This document shows, one piece after another, positions 26,376-34,384 of a stretch of DNA of 64,000 nucleotides. The translations under genes were made by a program, and so were the position numbers. This stretch comes from CALJFL01 sp039964455 (GTDB taxonomy: Bacteria; Pseudomonadota; Gammaproteobacteria; Pseudomonadales; Halieaceae), in assembly GCA_039964455.1 (NCBI GenBank), contig JBDVXK010000028.1, forward strand, positions 11,472-75,471. Direction: 5' to 3'. Below the pieces are notes generated by a model. It saw only the letters and a list, made by a program, of their open reading frames with translations, was not told where the DNA came from and did no database searches. Within the stretch, counting starts at the first letter, position 1. Every line of letters starts with the position of its first letter.

Positions 26376-26966
26376 ATGGAATCCACAATCACCGAAATAC
26401 TCACCTTCTGGTTTGCGGAGCTGGACGAGCAGGGGCTGTGTGACCCCGGGCAACACGACTTGTGGTTTCGTAAAAGTGAGAACACCGATCAGCTGTGCAA
26501 AACCCGATTCGGAGACAAGGTAGAGAGTGCGCTGGCAGGTGAACTGGATAGCTGGGCCGAGACAGACAGCGGGCTGATGGCACTGATCCTGCTGCTGGAC
26601 CAGATCACCCGCAATATTGGCCGGGACACTCCCGCGGCTTTTGCTGGCGACCGCGGGGCCCTGACCCTGGCAAGCGCGGCTATCGACAACGGCAGGCACG
26701 AAAAACTGCCAGCGATTCACCGGGTGTTCCTCTATCTGCCGCTGGAGCACAGCGAAAACATAGATGATCAGGATAGGTGCGTGGCACTGATGCAGGCACT
26801 GGCGAAGGAGGTAGACGCGCCACAATTCCCGGGTTTTGCCGACTACGCTGAGCAGCACCGGCAGGTAATCGCCCAATTCGGCCGCTTTCCGCATCGCAAT
26901 GTAATTCTGGGCAGGGAATCGACGGCAGCCGAGTTGGCCTACCTGCAGGAGCACGGTGGCTTTTAG
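26376..26966 (+). CDS. DUF924 family protein
   Basis: 196 residues, all-helical, soluble. Family marks are ILTFWFAELDEQGLCDPGQHDLWF, LILLLDQITRNIGRDTPAAFAGD, RVFLYLPLEHSE and GRFPHRNVILGRESTAAELAYL. The family has a TPR-like helical fold of unknown role. ATG at 26376 follows GGAGGC closely. It is divergent from the FKBP gene. Its stop overlaps the stop of the convergent NUDIX gene by four bases (TTAG). Confidence 0.88.
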   Translation: MESTITEILTFWFAELDEQGLCDPGQHDLWFRKSENTDQLCKTRFGDKVESALAGELDSWAETDSGLMALILLLDQITRNIGRDTPAAFAGDRGALTLASAAIDNGRHEKLPAIHRVFLYLPLEHSENIDDQDRCVALMQALAKEVDAPQFPGFADYAEQHRQVIAQFGRFPHRNVILGRESTAAELAYLQEHGGF

Positions 26967-27553
26967 CGCTGTGGTTGCTCGCTGATCTTGCGCAATGCGT
27001 AGCGACTCGGGGTCATTTCGGCCTGCCAGGTACTGAAGTTACCGGTGGCCAGGTCATCATAGGCCTGAATAATCGAGTCACTCACCTGCGGATAGGCCGT
27101 CTCCTCCCAGGGGCACTCATGACGGGAGAAGAAACGACATTCCAGAGACTCCACACCAGGTATGCAGGCCTCGCTATCCACTTGCGCCCTAAAACCCACG
27201 TAGATCTGGTTGATAAATGTGATGGCGCCAGACATGTACAACACCAATCTCTCGGCAGGCACCACCACCCCCGCCTCTTCTTGCAACTCGCGGGCTGCTC
27301 CCTGGGCGAGGGTCTCCCCCGCCTCCAGAAAGCCACCGGGGATGGCCCATAGCCCGCGTCTGGGTTCCAGCGCCCGCTTCACCCACAGCAACTTTTCCCC
27401 GCAGGCGATGAAGGCGGTAACCACCACCATGGGATGATCGTAATGGGGCGACTCACAATCCGGGCACCAGGCATGATTGCGGGCTTCGCCGGCCACAATG
27501 TGGGGCTGCAACCCAGCCCCGCAATCCGGGCAAAAATTGAGTTCGGGCACCAA
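26963..27553 (-). CDS. NUDIX hydrolase with N-terminal zinc ribbon
   Basis: 196 residues. An N-terminal four-cysteine zinc ribbon (CPDCGAG near 8-11, CPDCESP near 30-33) precedes a NUDIX domain with a complete box (GFLEAGETLAQGAARELQEEAGV). The architecture resembles NudC-type NADH pyrophosphatases and small ADP-ribose or nucleotide hydrolases, but the NudC-specific tail is not evident. Substrate is open. Initiation is at TTG 27553 or GTG 27550, since no ATG precedes the zinc ribbon. Confidence 0.85.
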   Translation of the reverse strand: MVPELNFCPDCGAGLQPHIVAGEARNHAWCPDCESPHYDHPMVVVTAFIACGEKLLWVKRALEPRRGLWAIPGGFLEAGETLAQGAARELQEEAGVVVPAERLVLYMSGAITFINQIYVGFRAQVDSEACIPGVESLECRFFSRHECPWEETAYPQVSDSIIQAYDDLATGNFSTWQAEMTPSRYALRKISEQPQR

Positions 27554-27651
27554 TCAGCCTCGCAACAGTATCTAAAAGAAACATAGCACTTTGCCTTGGC
27601 AAAAGCATTGGCGCTATGCTGGCAGGCCAAACAGTTTGGAAGCAACGTGCA

Positions 27652-28938
27652 ATGAGTCAGGACGAACCCCGGGTACAGGTGTTGTTAACCGGCAATGAAA
27701 TCATGAGCGGCGATACCGTCGACTCCAATTCAGCAATGATTGCCCAGCGTCTGGCACAACTTGCCCTGTCCATTTATCGCAAGGTTACCGTGGGCGATGA
27801 CCCCGAGCTGTTGGCAACCGAAATGCGCGATATGGCCGAGGACGCCGACATTCTCATTATCAATGGTGGACTGGGCCCCACGGTAGACGACCTGACTGCG
27901 GAAATACTGGCCCGGGCCGCCGGGGTGGAGCTGGAAGAGCACGCCGATGCGATCACCCACCTGGAACAATGGTGCGGCCAGCGCAATCTCGAGTTAAATG
28001 CGGCCAATCGCAAGCAGGCGATGCTGCCTGCGGGTTGCACCCTGATCGACAATCCGGTGGGCAGTGCTGTCGGCTTTGAAGTTCAGCTGGGTAACTGTCG
28101 CGTGTTGTGTACCCCCGGCGTGCCAAGTGAGCTGGCAGCCATGCTGGAACTAATCGTCGACGATCTGGCCCAGCGACTGCAACGTCCGGCCCAGCGCAAT
28201 ATCCTCAGGTTACAGACCTTTGGGCTGGGGGAATCCTCGGCCCAGCAGATCATATCGGACAATATCGATGATTGGCCGGCGGACGTTGAATTGGGCTTTC
28301 GCGCCGGTGCACCGCAGATGGAGATCAAGCTCACGGTAGACAGCGACGCCGCCCTCGCCAATCAACAGCAGTGCCGCCAGCAGCTCGAAGCCCTGTTTGG
28401 GGATCACATCATCGGCGAGGGCGATACATTGCTGGCCGGCCGGGTACTTGAGCTGTTGCAAGAGCAGGGCAAAACACTGACCACCGCCGAATCCTGCACC
28501 GGCGGCCTGATTGCCTCCATGCTGACGCGCATTCCCGGCTCATCCGCCGGTTTCCACGGCGGGTTCGTGACCTATGCCAACCACATCAAGGCGTCTGTAC
28601 TGGGCGTAGATGAAAACGTGCTGGCTGAGCACGGAGCGGTCAGCGAAGAAGTCGTACTGGCAATGGCCCAGGGTGCGCTCACACGGGCGGATGCAGATCT
28701 GGCGATTGCCGTCTCGGGCATTGCAGGCCCCGATGGCGGGACCCCGGACAAGCCGGTAGGCACTGTCTGGCTGGCCTGGGGCAGTCACGATCAACTGCGC
28801 ACCAGTTGCCTGTGCTGGCCCGTAGAGCGAACCCTGTTTCAAACGATGATTGCGGCAGCCGCGCTGGATATGATCCGGCGCAACTTATTGGGTATTGAAG
28901 AACAGCCCCGCTACTTCCGGCAGCGAAAGGCCCGCTGA
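27652..28938 (+). CDS. cinA: CinA-family nicotinamide mononucleotide deamidase-type protein
   Basis: Two-domain CinA, about 428 residues. The N-terminal MoCF-type domain (about 1-170) has LLTGNEIMSGDTVDSNSAMIAQRL and NGGLGPTVDDLTAEIL. The C-terminal PncC domain (about 265-425) has TTAESCTGGLIASMLTRIPGSS and AVSGIAGPDGGTPDKPVGTVW. PncC deamidates NMN in pyridine nucleotide salvage; the N-terminal domain is an ADP-ribose pyrophosphatase in some species. I start at ATG 27652 (MSQDEPRVQVLLTGNE), with GGAAG nine bases upstream; an upstream ATG at 27616 lacks family similarity. Confidence 0.92.
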   Translation: MSQDEPRVQVLLTGNEIMSGDTVDSNSAMIAQRLAQLALSIYRKVTVGDDPELLATEMRDMAEDADILIINGGLGPTVDDLTAEILARAAGVELEEHADAITHLEQWCGQRNLELNAANRKQAMLPAGCTLIDNPVGSAVGFEVQLGNCRVLCTPGVPSELAAMLELIVDDLAQRLQRPAQRNILRLQTFGLGESSAQQIISDNIDDWPADVELGFRAGAPQMEIKLTVDSDAALANQQQCRQQLEALFGDHIIGEGDTLLAGRVLELLQEQGKTLTTAESCTGGLIASMLTRIPGSSAGFHGGFVTYANHIKASVLGVDENVLAEHGAVSEEVVLAMAQGALTRADADLAIAVSGIAGPDGGTPDKPVGTVWLAWGSHDQLRTSCLCWPVERTLFQTMIAAAALDMIRRNLLGIEEQPRYFRQRKAR

Positions 28939-28939
28939 T

Positions 28940-29407
28940 TTATTGACTCCCCGCATCCGCCACTGCGCTGAGTGGCGGGATTTTGTGCCAGACAATAGAG
29001 TGATAACGGGTAATACCGCCTACCTCTTCCTTGCCACTGAGCACCAACGTGTGGCCGTCCAACTCCGCATGTCGTAGTTGCTCGGTACCGGGAAAGTTCG
29101 GATTCAGGCTCTGGGCAACCGCATGAATGACATCACCGTTTTCGACCCTGAAGGGCCCGGTGTAGTGGAAATAGCTACTGAACGCCTCGGCCTTGGTGGC
29201 GTCCGTCATGCTGCGGAAGCTCACGTCCTCCGGCAGTCGCGAACGGCCACTACGGGAGATTGAAGCACTCATCCAGTCCGCTTCGGTGTAAATCAGGAAG
29301 CCGTCCGGGTCTTCGCCGAAGGGGTTGGTGATTTCATCGCGATCGGAGTACCCCAGCGTCCAGGACTCCAGTTTCCAGGTCCCCAAAAGGTCTTCTTTAC
29401 TGATCAT
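28940..29407 (-). CDS. Lipocalin-like domain protein
   Basis: 155 residues, no signal peptide. The start ISKEDLLGTWKLESWTL and later strands (GFLIYTEADWMSASISRSGR, SSYFHYTGPFRVENGDVIHAV, LSGKEEVGGITRYHSIVWHKI) match the bacterial lipocalin-like beta-barrel family often annotated Lipocalin_5. It may bind a small hydrophobic ligand; the role is unknown. It lies 15 bp downstream of pdxH and is likely cotranscribed. Confidence 0.82.
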   Translation of the reverse strand: MISKEDLLGTWKLESWTLGYSDRDEITNPFGEDPDGFLIYTEADWMSASISRSGRSRLPEDVSFRSMTDATKAEAFSSYFHYTGPFRVENGDVIHAVAQSLNPNFPGTEQLRHAELDGHTLVLSGKEEVGGITRYHSIVWHKIPPLSAVADAGSQ

Positions 29408-29422
29408 AACTATTGGTCTCCG

Positions 29423-30067
29423 TCACGGTTGAAGTTGATCGATAGTCCAGCTGTCATCATTCTGCCGCTGGTACCGGTAGCGGTCGTGCAGGCGATGCTC
29501 ACCACCCTGCCAGAACTCAATACGCTCCGGCACAATCCGATAGCCTCCCCAAAAATCCGGCATGGGTATCTCGCCACGTCCGAACTTGTCCCGCAGGCGC
29601 ATTACTTCCTTTTCCAGCAGGGCCCTGGTCGAAATCGTGCGACTCTGTTGCGAGGCCCAGGCCACCAGCTGGCTTTCCCGGGGTCTGGTGAGAAAATAGC
29701 GGGCGGACTCAGCCACCGACATTTTTTCGGCCCGGCCACCAACAATGACCTGCCGATCCAGCACATTCCAGGGGAACAGCAGTGAAACACGCGGCTCGCC
29801 GGCCATGGCCTGGGCCTTGGCGCTGCCGTAATTGGTGTAAAACACAAAGCCCCGCTGCGACACACCTTTAAGCAGCACAATGCGCTGCCAGGGGCGCCCC
29901 TGGGAATCAATGGTTCCAAGGCTCATGGCGGTAGGGTCATCGAGACCAGCCTTCACTGCCTGCTCCAGCCAAGCCTCGAACTGCTTGATAGGACAGGCGT
30001 CCAGCATGTCGCGGCTCAAACCGCCGGCGACGTACTCTCTCCTGAAATCCTCGTATCCCACAGACAT
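29423..30067 (-). CDS. pdxH: Pyridoxamine 5'-phosphate oxidase
   Basis: FMN enzyme making pyridoxal 5'-phosphate from pyridoxine or pyridoxamine phosphate. 214 residues, the family length. Marks are the N-terminal YEDFRREYVAGGLSRDM, the FMN segment GRPWQRIVLLKGVSQRGFVFYTNY, GSAKAQAMAGEPRVSLLFPW, RQVIVGGRAEKMS, PDFWGGYRIVPERIEFWQGGEHRLHDR and the family-typical C-terminal WTIDQLQP. Highly conserved, so the call is firm. Divergent from the GNAT gene. Confidence 0.97.
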   Translation of the reverse strand: MSVGYEDFRREYVAGGLSRDMLDACPIKQFEAWLEQAVKAGLDDPTAMSLGTIDSQGRPWQRIVLLKGVSQRGFVFYTNYGSAKAQAMAGEPRVSLLFPWNVLDRQVIVGGRAEKMSVAESARYFLTRPRESQLVAWASQQSRTISTRALLEKEVMRLRDKFGRGEIPMPDFWGGYRIVPERIEFWQGGEHRLHDRYRYQRQNDDSWTIDQLQP

Positions 30068-30130
30068 TCCCTGCTACCCTGATTCATGCATAGTAGCGGC
30101 CGTATCTGCGGTAGGCAAAGGAACTCGCTC

Positions 30131-30739
30131 ATGGAGACAATCCCGATAATCCGCGACGGTCAGGCCACCGACATTGAGACTCTGGTCGACACGCTCAGCG
30201 ACAGCTTCAGCAGCGACCCCGTGATGAACTGGGTGATACCCAGGCCGCAGCTGTATCCCGATTTTTTCCGTCTGCTGGTCACCGATGTCTATCTGCCAAA
30301 AGGCATCGTGCACCTGGAGGATCAGGGCCGGGGAGCCAGCCTTTGGCTGCCACCGGGCGAAAAGTTCGAGATTCCCCCAAGGCTGGCACTGCTCAGCATG
30401 ATGGCGAGACTGGTCCTGCGCAAAGGTCCCGGAGCACTGCTGCGAATCCACCAACAAGGGGCATTGTTCGAAAAACACCACCCCGCGGAACCTCACTTTT
30501 ATCTTCAATTCATAGGCTGCAGGCCCCGTGATCAGGGTCGTGGCGTGGGCTCTGCGCTGTTGAAAGAAGGCACACGCCTGGCCGATGAGGCAGGGCTTCC
30601 CGCCTACCTGGAGAGTTCCAACATACTGAATGTGCCGCTATATCAGCGGCACGGCTTCGAAGTGATACATGAAGAAGATGTGGCCGGTGGCGGGCCCAGG
30701 GTCTGGTTTATGCTGCGGCCTGCCCGCACCCCGAATTAA
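30131..30739 (+). CDS. GNAT family N-acetyltransferase
   Basis: About 202 residues with one GNAT fold. The acetyl-CoA motif A is IGCRPRDQGRGVGSALLKEGTRLADEAGLPAYLESS, and motif B ends LYQRHGFEVI. The long N-terminal half with PVMNWVIPRPQLYPDFFRLLV and SLWLPPGEKFEIP resembles acetyltransferases found next to antibiotic-type or small-metabolite genes; substrate unknown. I use ATG 30131 with AAGGAA seven bases upstream, not the ATG at 30086. Its stop overlaps the convergent DUF4136 gene by four bases (TTAA). Confidence 0.87.
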   Translation: METIPIIRDGQATDIETLVDTLSDSFSSDPVMNWVIPRPQLYPDFFRLLVTDVYLPKGIVHLEDQGRGASLWLPPGEKFEIPPRLALLSMMARLVLRKGPGALLRIHQQGALFEKHHPAEPHFYLQFIGCRPRDQGRGVGSALLKEGTRLADEAGLPAYLESSNILNVPLYQRHGFEVIHEEDVAGGGPRVWFMLRPARTPN

Positions 30740-31290
30740 CGGGGTGGAAATTCGGCAAAAATTGCCCGCGCTGCTTCTGTTCTTTTCTCTGCTGCATCTT
30801 CCGGGCTGGGCTTGGATGACAGGCGAGATTCAATAATCGCCCGCCAGGCTGACTGATTGCGCATCGGGTCGATCAGGTCGACGATGAGCGTGCCCTGGGT
30901 GTACTGACGTACGCTTACATCCGATACAGAGGGCCCACAGCGCCAGCAATTGTAGGTGCTCATCGAATTGTAAGTTCGAACATCGGTACGCTCCTGCGTG
31001 ACCAGGTGCCATGTGAGCAACATGTCAGCGTCACTGGCATTATCAACAACCTGCATGCCTTTACGCCGCAGTTCGTCAGCTAGCGCCTCATTAACGCGCG
31101 AAATTTGCATGTCACTGATGCGAATTGCGGAGGCATCCATACGGTTAACAGGCGTAAACGCTATTTTTTGTACGCCATTGAAATCGAAACTACGATCAAA
31201 ATCAGTAGTGGCTTCTAGTGGGGTGGCGCAGGCCGTCACCAGCGCCAATAAGGCAGCGGCACCTAGTGCCTGAAGCATCTGTATTCTCAT
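30736..31290 (-). CDS. DUF4136 lipoprotein
   Basis: 184 residues with a lipoprotein signal (lipobox VTAC, Cys21). The mature part fits DUF4136: DFDRSFDFNGVQKIAFTPV near the N-terminus, ELRRKGMQVVDNASDADMLLTWHL, and the late TLIVDLIDPMRNQSAWRAI. The family is periplasmic and of unknown role, often an outer-membrane lipoprotein. A Cys-rich pair (YNCWRCGPS) is notable. GAGGA precedes the ATG. Confidence 0.87.
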   Translation of the reverse strand: MRIQMLQALGAAALLALVTACATPLEATTDFDRSFDFNGVQKIAFTPVNRMDASAIRISDMQISRVNEALADELRRKGMQVVDNASDADMLLTWHLVTQERTDVRTYNSMSTYNCWRCGPSVSDVSVRQYTQGTLIVDLIDPMRNQSAWRAIIESRLSSKPSPEDAAEKRTEAARAIFAEFPPR

Positions 31291-31323
31291 GATCCGGTTC
31301 CTCGTTGATTCGGGGCATTATAG

Positions 31324-31647
31324 TCAATCGGTGGTCGATGGATAGACCGGTGCGCGTTTCATTACCGCCGGTATCTGCGGGAACGGATAAAACTGCTGCC
31401 AGTCCTGCCCAAAGTCCTGCGCAAGATTGTTGCCAAATTGACGCAGGTACGCCGCGGCCATGGCTTCGGATATATCGGCCTCGGAACCCGGTTCAAGCAG
31501 TGCGGCACTCTCCATCATTCCCTCCATGCGATAGCGCCGCCCCGGCGCTAGGTCGTCTCCCCGCGCCAGAGCCGCAAAGGCCGCCTGCCAACGCTGCTGG
31601 AGTTCCGCCAGCAACATTGTGTACTGCGCACTCGCTTCTGTATTCAT
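31324..31647 (-). CDS. Uncharacterised small protein (107 residues)
   Basis: Not recognised. A soluble acidic helical protein without signal peptide: EASAQYTMLLAELQQRWQAAF, then RYRMEGMMESAALLEPGSEADISEAMAAAYLRQFG, then aromatic QDWQQFYPFPQIP. It lies 33 bp upstream of the DUF4136 lipoprotein gene on the same strand and may share its transcript. Divergent from ggt. Confidence 0.65.
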   Translation of the reverse strand: MNTEASAQYTMLLAELQQRWQAAFAALARGDDLAPGRRYRMEGMMESAALLEPGSEADISEAMAAAYLRQFGNNLAQDFGQDWQQFYPFPQIPAVMKRAPVYPSTTD

Positions 31648-31743
31648 TCAACTGCTACCTGCTGGGCCTGCTTAAAGCGATTATGTTTTAGCCGCCAAAA
31701 AAGGTACAGTTTGCGCTGCCTGAAATCACGGAATGACACCATC

Positions 31744-33492
31744 ATGATGAGCCTGATACGCCGGTTCGCTGCACCACTACTGTGTTTTACATTGCTGACG
31801 CCTGTAGCCAGCTATTCGCAACCGAAAGCGGATGGGCAAGCGCCCATCATCGATTTCAAAACCCGCTTCCTGCCCGTTGTGGCGCAACAGGGAATGGTTG
31901 CAGGGCCGGAAAAACTGGCCGCCGAGGTCGGACTGGAGATCCTCCAACGCGGCGGCAATGCCGTAGACGCTGCCGTGGCAACCGGCTTTGCGCTCGCCGT
32001 AACGTACCCCCGGGCCGGTAATCTGGGCGGTGGCGGCTTCATGCTGATTCATCTTGCTGAACAGGATAAACAAACCCTGATCGACTATCGCGAAACCGCG
32101 CCAGCGGCAGCCACTCGCGATATGTTCCTGAAGGAATCTGGTGAAATTGACCGTATGCGCGAGTATTTCAGCCATCAGTCTGCTGGTGTGCCGGGTACTG
32201 TCGCCGGCATGATTTACGCGCTGGAAACCTACGGCACCATGCGCCTGAAAGATGTGCTCAAGCCCGCAATCGCGCTCGCAGAGAAGGGGATGCAGGTACC
32301 ATTCGCGATGAATTTTGAAATTGCCGCACGGGCAGAGCGGCTGCGCATGAACCCCGAGGCCACACGCCTGTTCTTCAAGGCCGACGGATCGCAATACGAC
32401 ATAGGCGAAACCTGGCGGCAGAAAGACCTGGCCAAAACCCTGAAGGCCATCAGCAAACATGGTAGTGCCGGCTTTTACGAGGGCAAAGTTGCCGAGTTAA
32501 TCGTTGCCGAAATGGAAGCAAGTGACGGACTCATTACCCTGGCAGACCTGGCCGGTTACAAGGCCATGGAGCGCACTCCGGTACGCGGCAGCTTTCACGA
32601 ATTTGATATCGTTTCTACCCCACCGCCCTCTTCCGGCGGCGTTCACATCATACAAATGCTCAACATTCTCGAGAGCTATCCGCTGAAAGCCATGGGTCAC
32701 AACAGTGCCGCCTATCTGCACCATCTCACAGAGAGCATGAAGCTTGCTTACGCGGACCGCAGCGAGTATCTGGGCGACCCGGATTTCGCCGACGTGCCAG
32801 TGGAACGCTTGATCGCCAAGGACTACGCACGCGAGCGGCGGCAGTTGATCAACTCAAGCACAGCAACCGCTTCCAGCAACATCGAGCCCGGCAAGCCGGT
32901 GCCAGCAGAAAGTAGCGACACCACCCACTACACTGTCGCCGACAGCGAAGGCAACGTGGTGGCCAATACCTACACACTCAATTTCAGTTTCGGCTCACAT
33001 ATCGCGGTGCCCGGCACCGGGATGTTGCTTAATAATGAAATGGCCGACTTCGCCGCCAAGCCGGGTACCAGCAATGCCTACAGCTTGCTACACGGCGAAG
33101 CCAACAGCATTGTTGGCGGCAAACGGCCGCTTTCGTCGATGAGCCCGACCATGGTATTCCGGGATGGCAAACCCTGGCTGGCCACGGGCAGCCCGGGCGG
33201 CAGCCTTATCATTACTACAGTGCTGCAAACCATACTCAACGCGATGGTCTTCGACATGAACATCGCGGCCGCCGCAGCCGGTGCCCGGGTGCACCATCAA
33301 TGGATGCCCGACAAACTGCGGGTTGAGCAGGGAGTCAGCCCCGATACCATAAACCTGCTGCAGGGTATGGGTCACAAGGTTGAGGTTGGCAACAGGACTC
33401 TGGGCCGAACCCAGTCGATCATGTTGCAGGATGGCTGGCTGCTGGGCGCCACCGACACACGGCGCCCGGGAGGATGGGTGTCGGCTTACTAG
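31744..33492 (+). CDS. ggt: Gamma-glutamyltransferase
   Basis: Periplasmic Ntn-hydrolase that cleaves or transfers the gamma-glutamyl group of glutathione. About 582 residues with a signal peptide (MMSLIRRFAAPLLCFTLLTP, cleavage near ASYS-Q). It is made as a precursor that self-cleaves before the nucleophilic Thr in DTTHYTVAD, giving large and small subunits. Other marks are GGNAVDAAVATGFALAVTYP, GGGGFMLIH, DYRETAPAAA, PPPSSGGVH and GGSLIITTVLQTI. The ATG pair at 31744/31747 lacks strong ribosome pairing; the ATG at 31711 is less likely. Its stop overlaps that of the convergent thioesterase gene (CTAG). Confidence 0.95.
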   Translation: MMSLIRRFAAPLLCFTLLTPVASYSQPKADGQAPIIDFKTRFLPVVAQQGMVAGPEKLAAEVGLEILQRGGNAVDAAVATGFALAVTYPRAGNLGGGGFMLIHLAEQDKQTLIDYRETAPAAATRDMFLKESGEIDRMREYFSHQSAGVPGTVAGMIYALETYGTMRLKDVLKPAIALAEKGMQVPFAMNFEIAARAERLRMNPEATRLFFKADGSQYDIGETWRQKDLAKTLKAISKHGSAGFYEGKVAELIVAEMEASDGLITLADLAGYKAMERTPVRGSFHEFDIVSTPPPSSGGVHIIQMLNILESYPLKAMGHNSAAYLHHLTESMKLAYADRSEYLGDPDFADVPVERLIAKDYARERRQLINSSTATASSNIEPGKPVPAESSDTTHYTVADSEGNVVANTYTLNFSFGSHIAVPGTGMLLNNEMADFAAKPGTSNAYSLLHGEANSIVGGKRPLSSMSPTMVFRDGKPWLATGSPGGSLIITTVLQTILNAMVFDMNIAAAAAGARVHHQWMPDKLRVEQGVSPDTINLLQGMGHKVEVGNRTLGRTQSIMLQDGWLLGATDTRRPGGWVSAY

Positions 33493-34268
33493 TAGCGCAC
33501 CTTCATTAACTGCCGACTGATCGCGACCAGCACACCCTCGCTGTCCCAGAATTCGGCGTCCGCTTCCACCAGACCGCGTGTTAAGTAGCGCGAACGCAAA
33601 CGGCTCTGTACCGGGCCCGGTGCGGGCCGCGCCCTGATTTGCACCGACAACTCCAGCGTCGGCACCCACGCCACGGGGCCTTTCAGCGCAAACACCGGCG
33701 GGGGAAACCCGTCGGCAAACATGAGCAGACTAATCAGGTCTGGTGCAGCCCCGTCACCATGCGCAATCCAGCCACGCAACTCGCCACTGCCATCGGGCGC
33801 GGAGGGATAACTGTTGCTGGCGCTGTCCAGCCAAACATCGACCTTTTGCCGGTATTCCAACTTATGATTGGCCGCATTCTCACATTCATCGACCGGCGCA
33901 AAAATCGGACGGGGCTCCACGATCCAATCCTCGCCCTGAAGTCCGTCCATATCCGTGTAAATCCCGGTAGCCTGAACCTTGAGTTCTCCCTGCTGGCTCA
34001 TCTTCACCGTGGCATGGGTGTTTTTGCGGCTGCTGCGCAGTACTTCGACCCGACATTCGATAGGACCCGCCGTGATAGGTGCCAGATAGATTGCGGTAAT
34101 CCCCAGTGGGTCACGGTGGGGCAAGGCCTCGCGCAAGGCACGCCCGCCTATTGCCAGCACATAACCGCCATTTGCGGCTTCACCGATGCGCCACCCCTGC
34201 CGCACCTCGCCCAGCCAGACACCCTCCTCGACAAGATTCACTGCCGTATCGAACTCAAACTGGTTCAA
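33489..34268 (-). CDS. Acyl-CoA thioesterase-like double-hotdog protein
   Basis: 259 residues fitting the TesB-like/thioesterase superfamily with two hotdog halves. The N-terminal half has WRIGEAANGGYVLAIGGRALREALPHRDPLGITAIYLAPI and SSRKNTHATVKMSQQGELKVQATGIYT; the C-terminal half has VAWVPTLELSVQIRARPAPGP and LVEADAEFWDSEGVLVAISRQLMKV. Likely cleaves acyl-CoA in the cytoplasm. Chain-length preference cannot be read. Divergent from the large envelope cluster. Confidence 0.85.
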   Translation of the reverse strand: MNQFEFDTAVNLVEEGVWLGEVRQGWRIGEAANGGYVLAIGGRALREALPHRDPLGITAIYLAPITAGPIECRVEVLRSSRKNTHATVKMSQQGELKVQATGIYTDMDGLQGEDWIVEPRPIFAPVDECENAANHKLEYRQKVDVWLDSASNSYPSAPDGSGELRGWIAHGDGAAPDLISLLMFADGFPPPVFALKGPVAWVPTLELSVQIRARPAPGPVQSRLRSRYLTRGLVEADAEFWDSEGVLVAISRQLMKVRY

Positions 34269-34339
34269 GCTGTCTCCTTAAGCACACGCGTTATATTCTC
34301 TAGGCCAAAAGCGGCCGGGCTGCGTATTTTGTGTGAGGC

Positions 34340-34358
34340 AGACCTCTAGGTCTATACT
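34340..34358 (+). promoter_or_regulatory. Putative promoter -10 with overlapping palindrome, head of the envelope cluster
   Basis: AGACCT-CT-AGGTCT (34340-34353) is a perfect inverted repeat whose last base starts a TATACT box (34353-34358), about 27 bases before the first gene of the cluster. A repressor or activator bound there would cover the -10. No strong -35 is present. Confidence 0.4.
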
Positions 34359-34384
34359 ATTGAGGAAAAGTTAGTGATGGTTAC

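Noticed and set aside
31777..32460. 227-residue minus-strand ORF
   Set aside because: Shadow of ggt; no family features.
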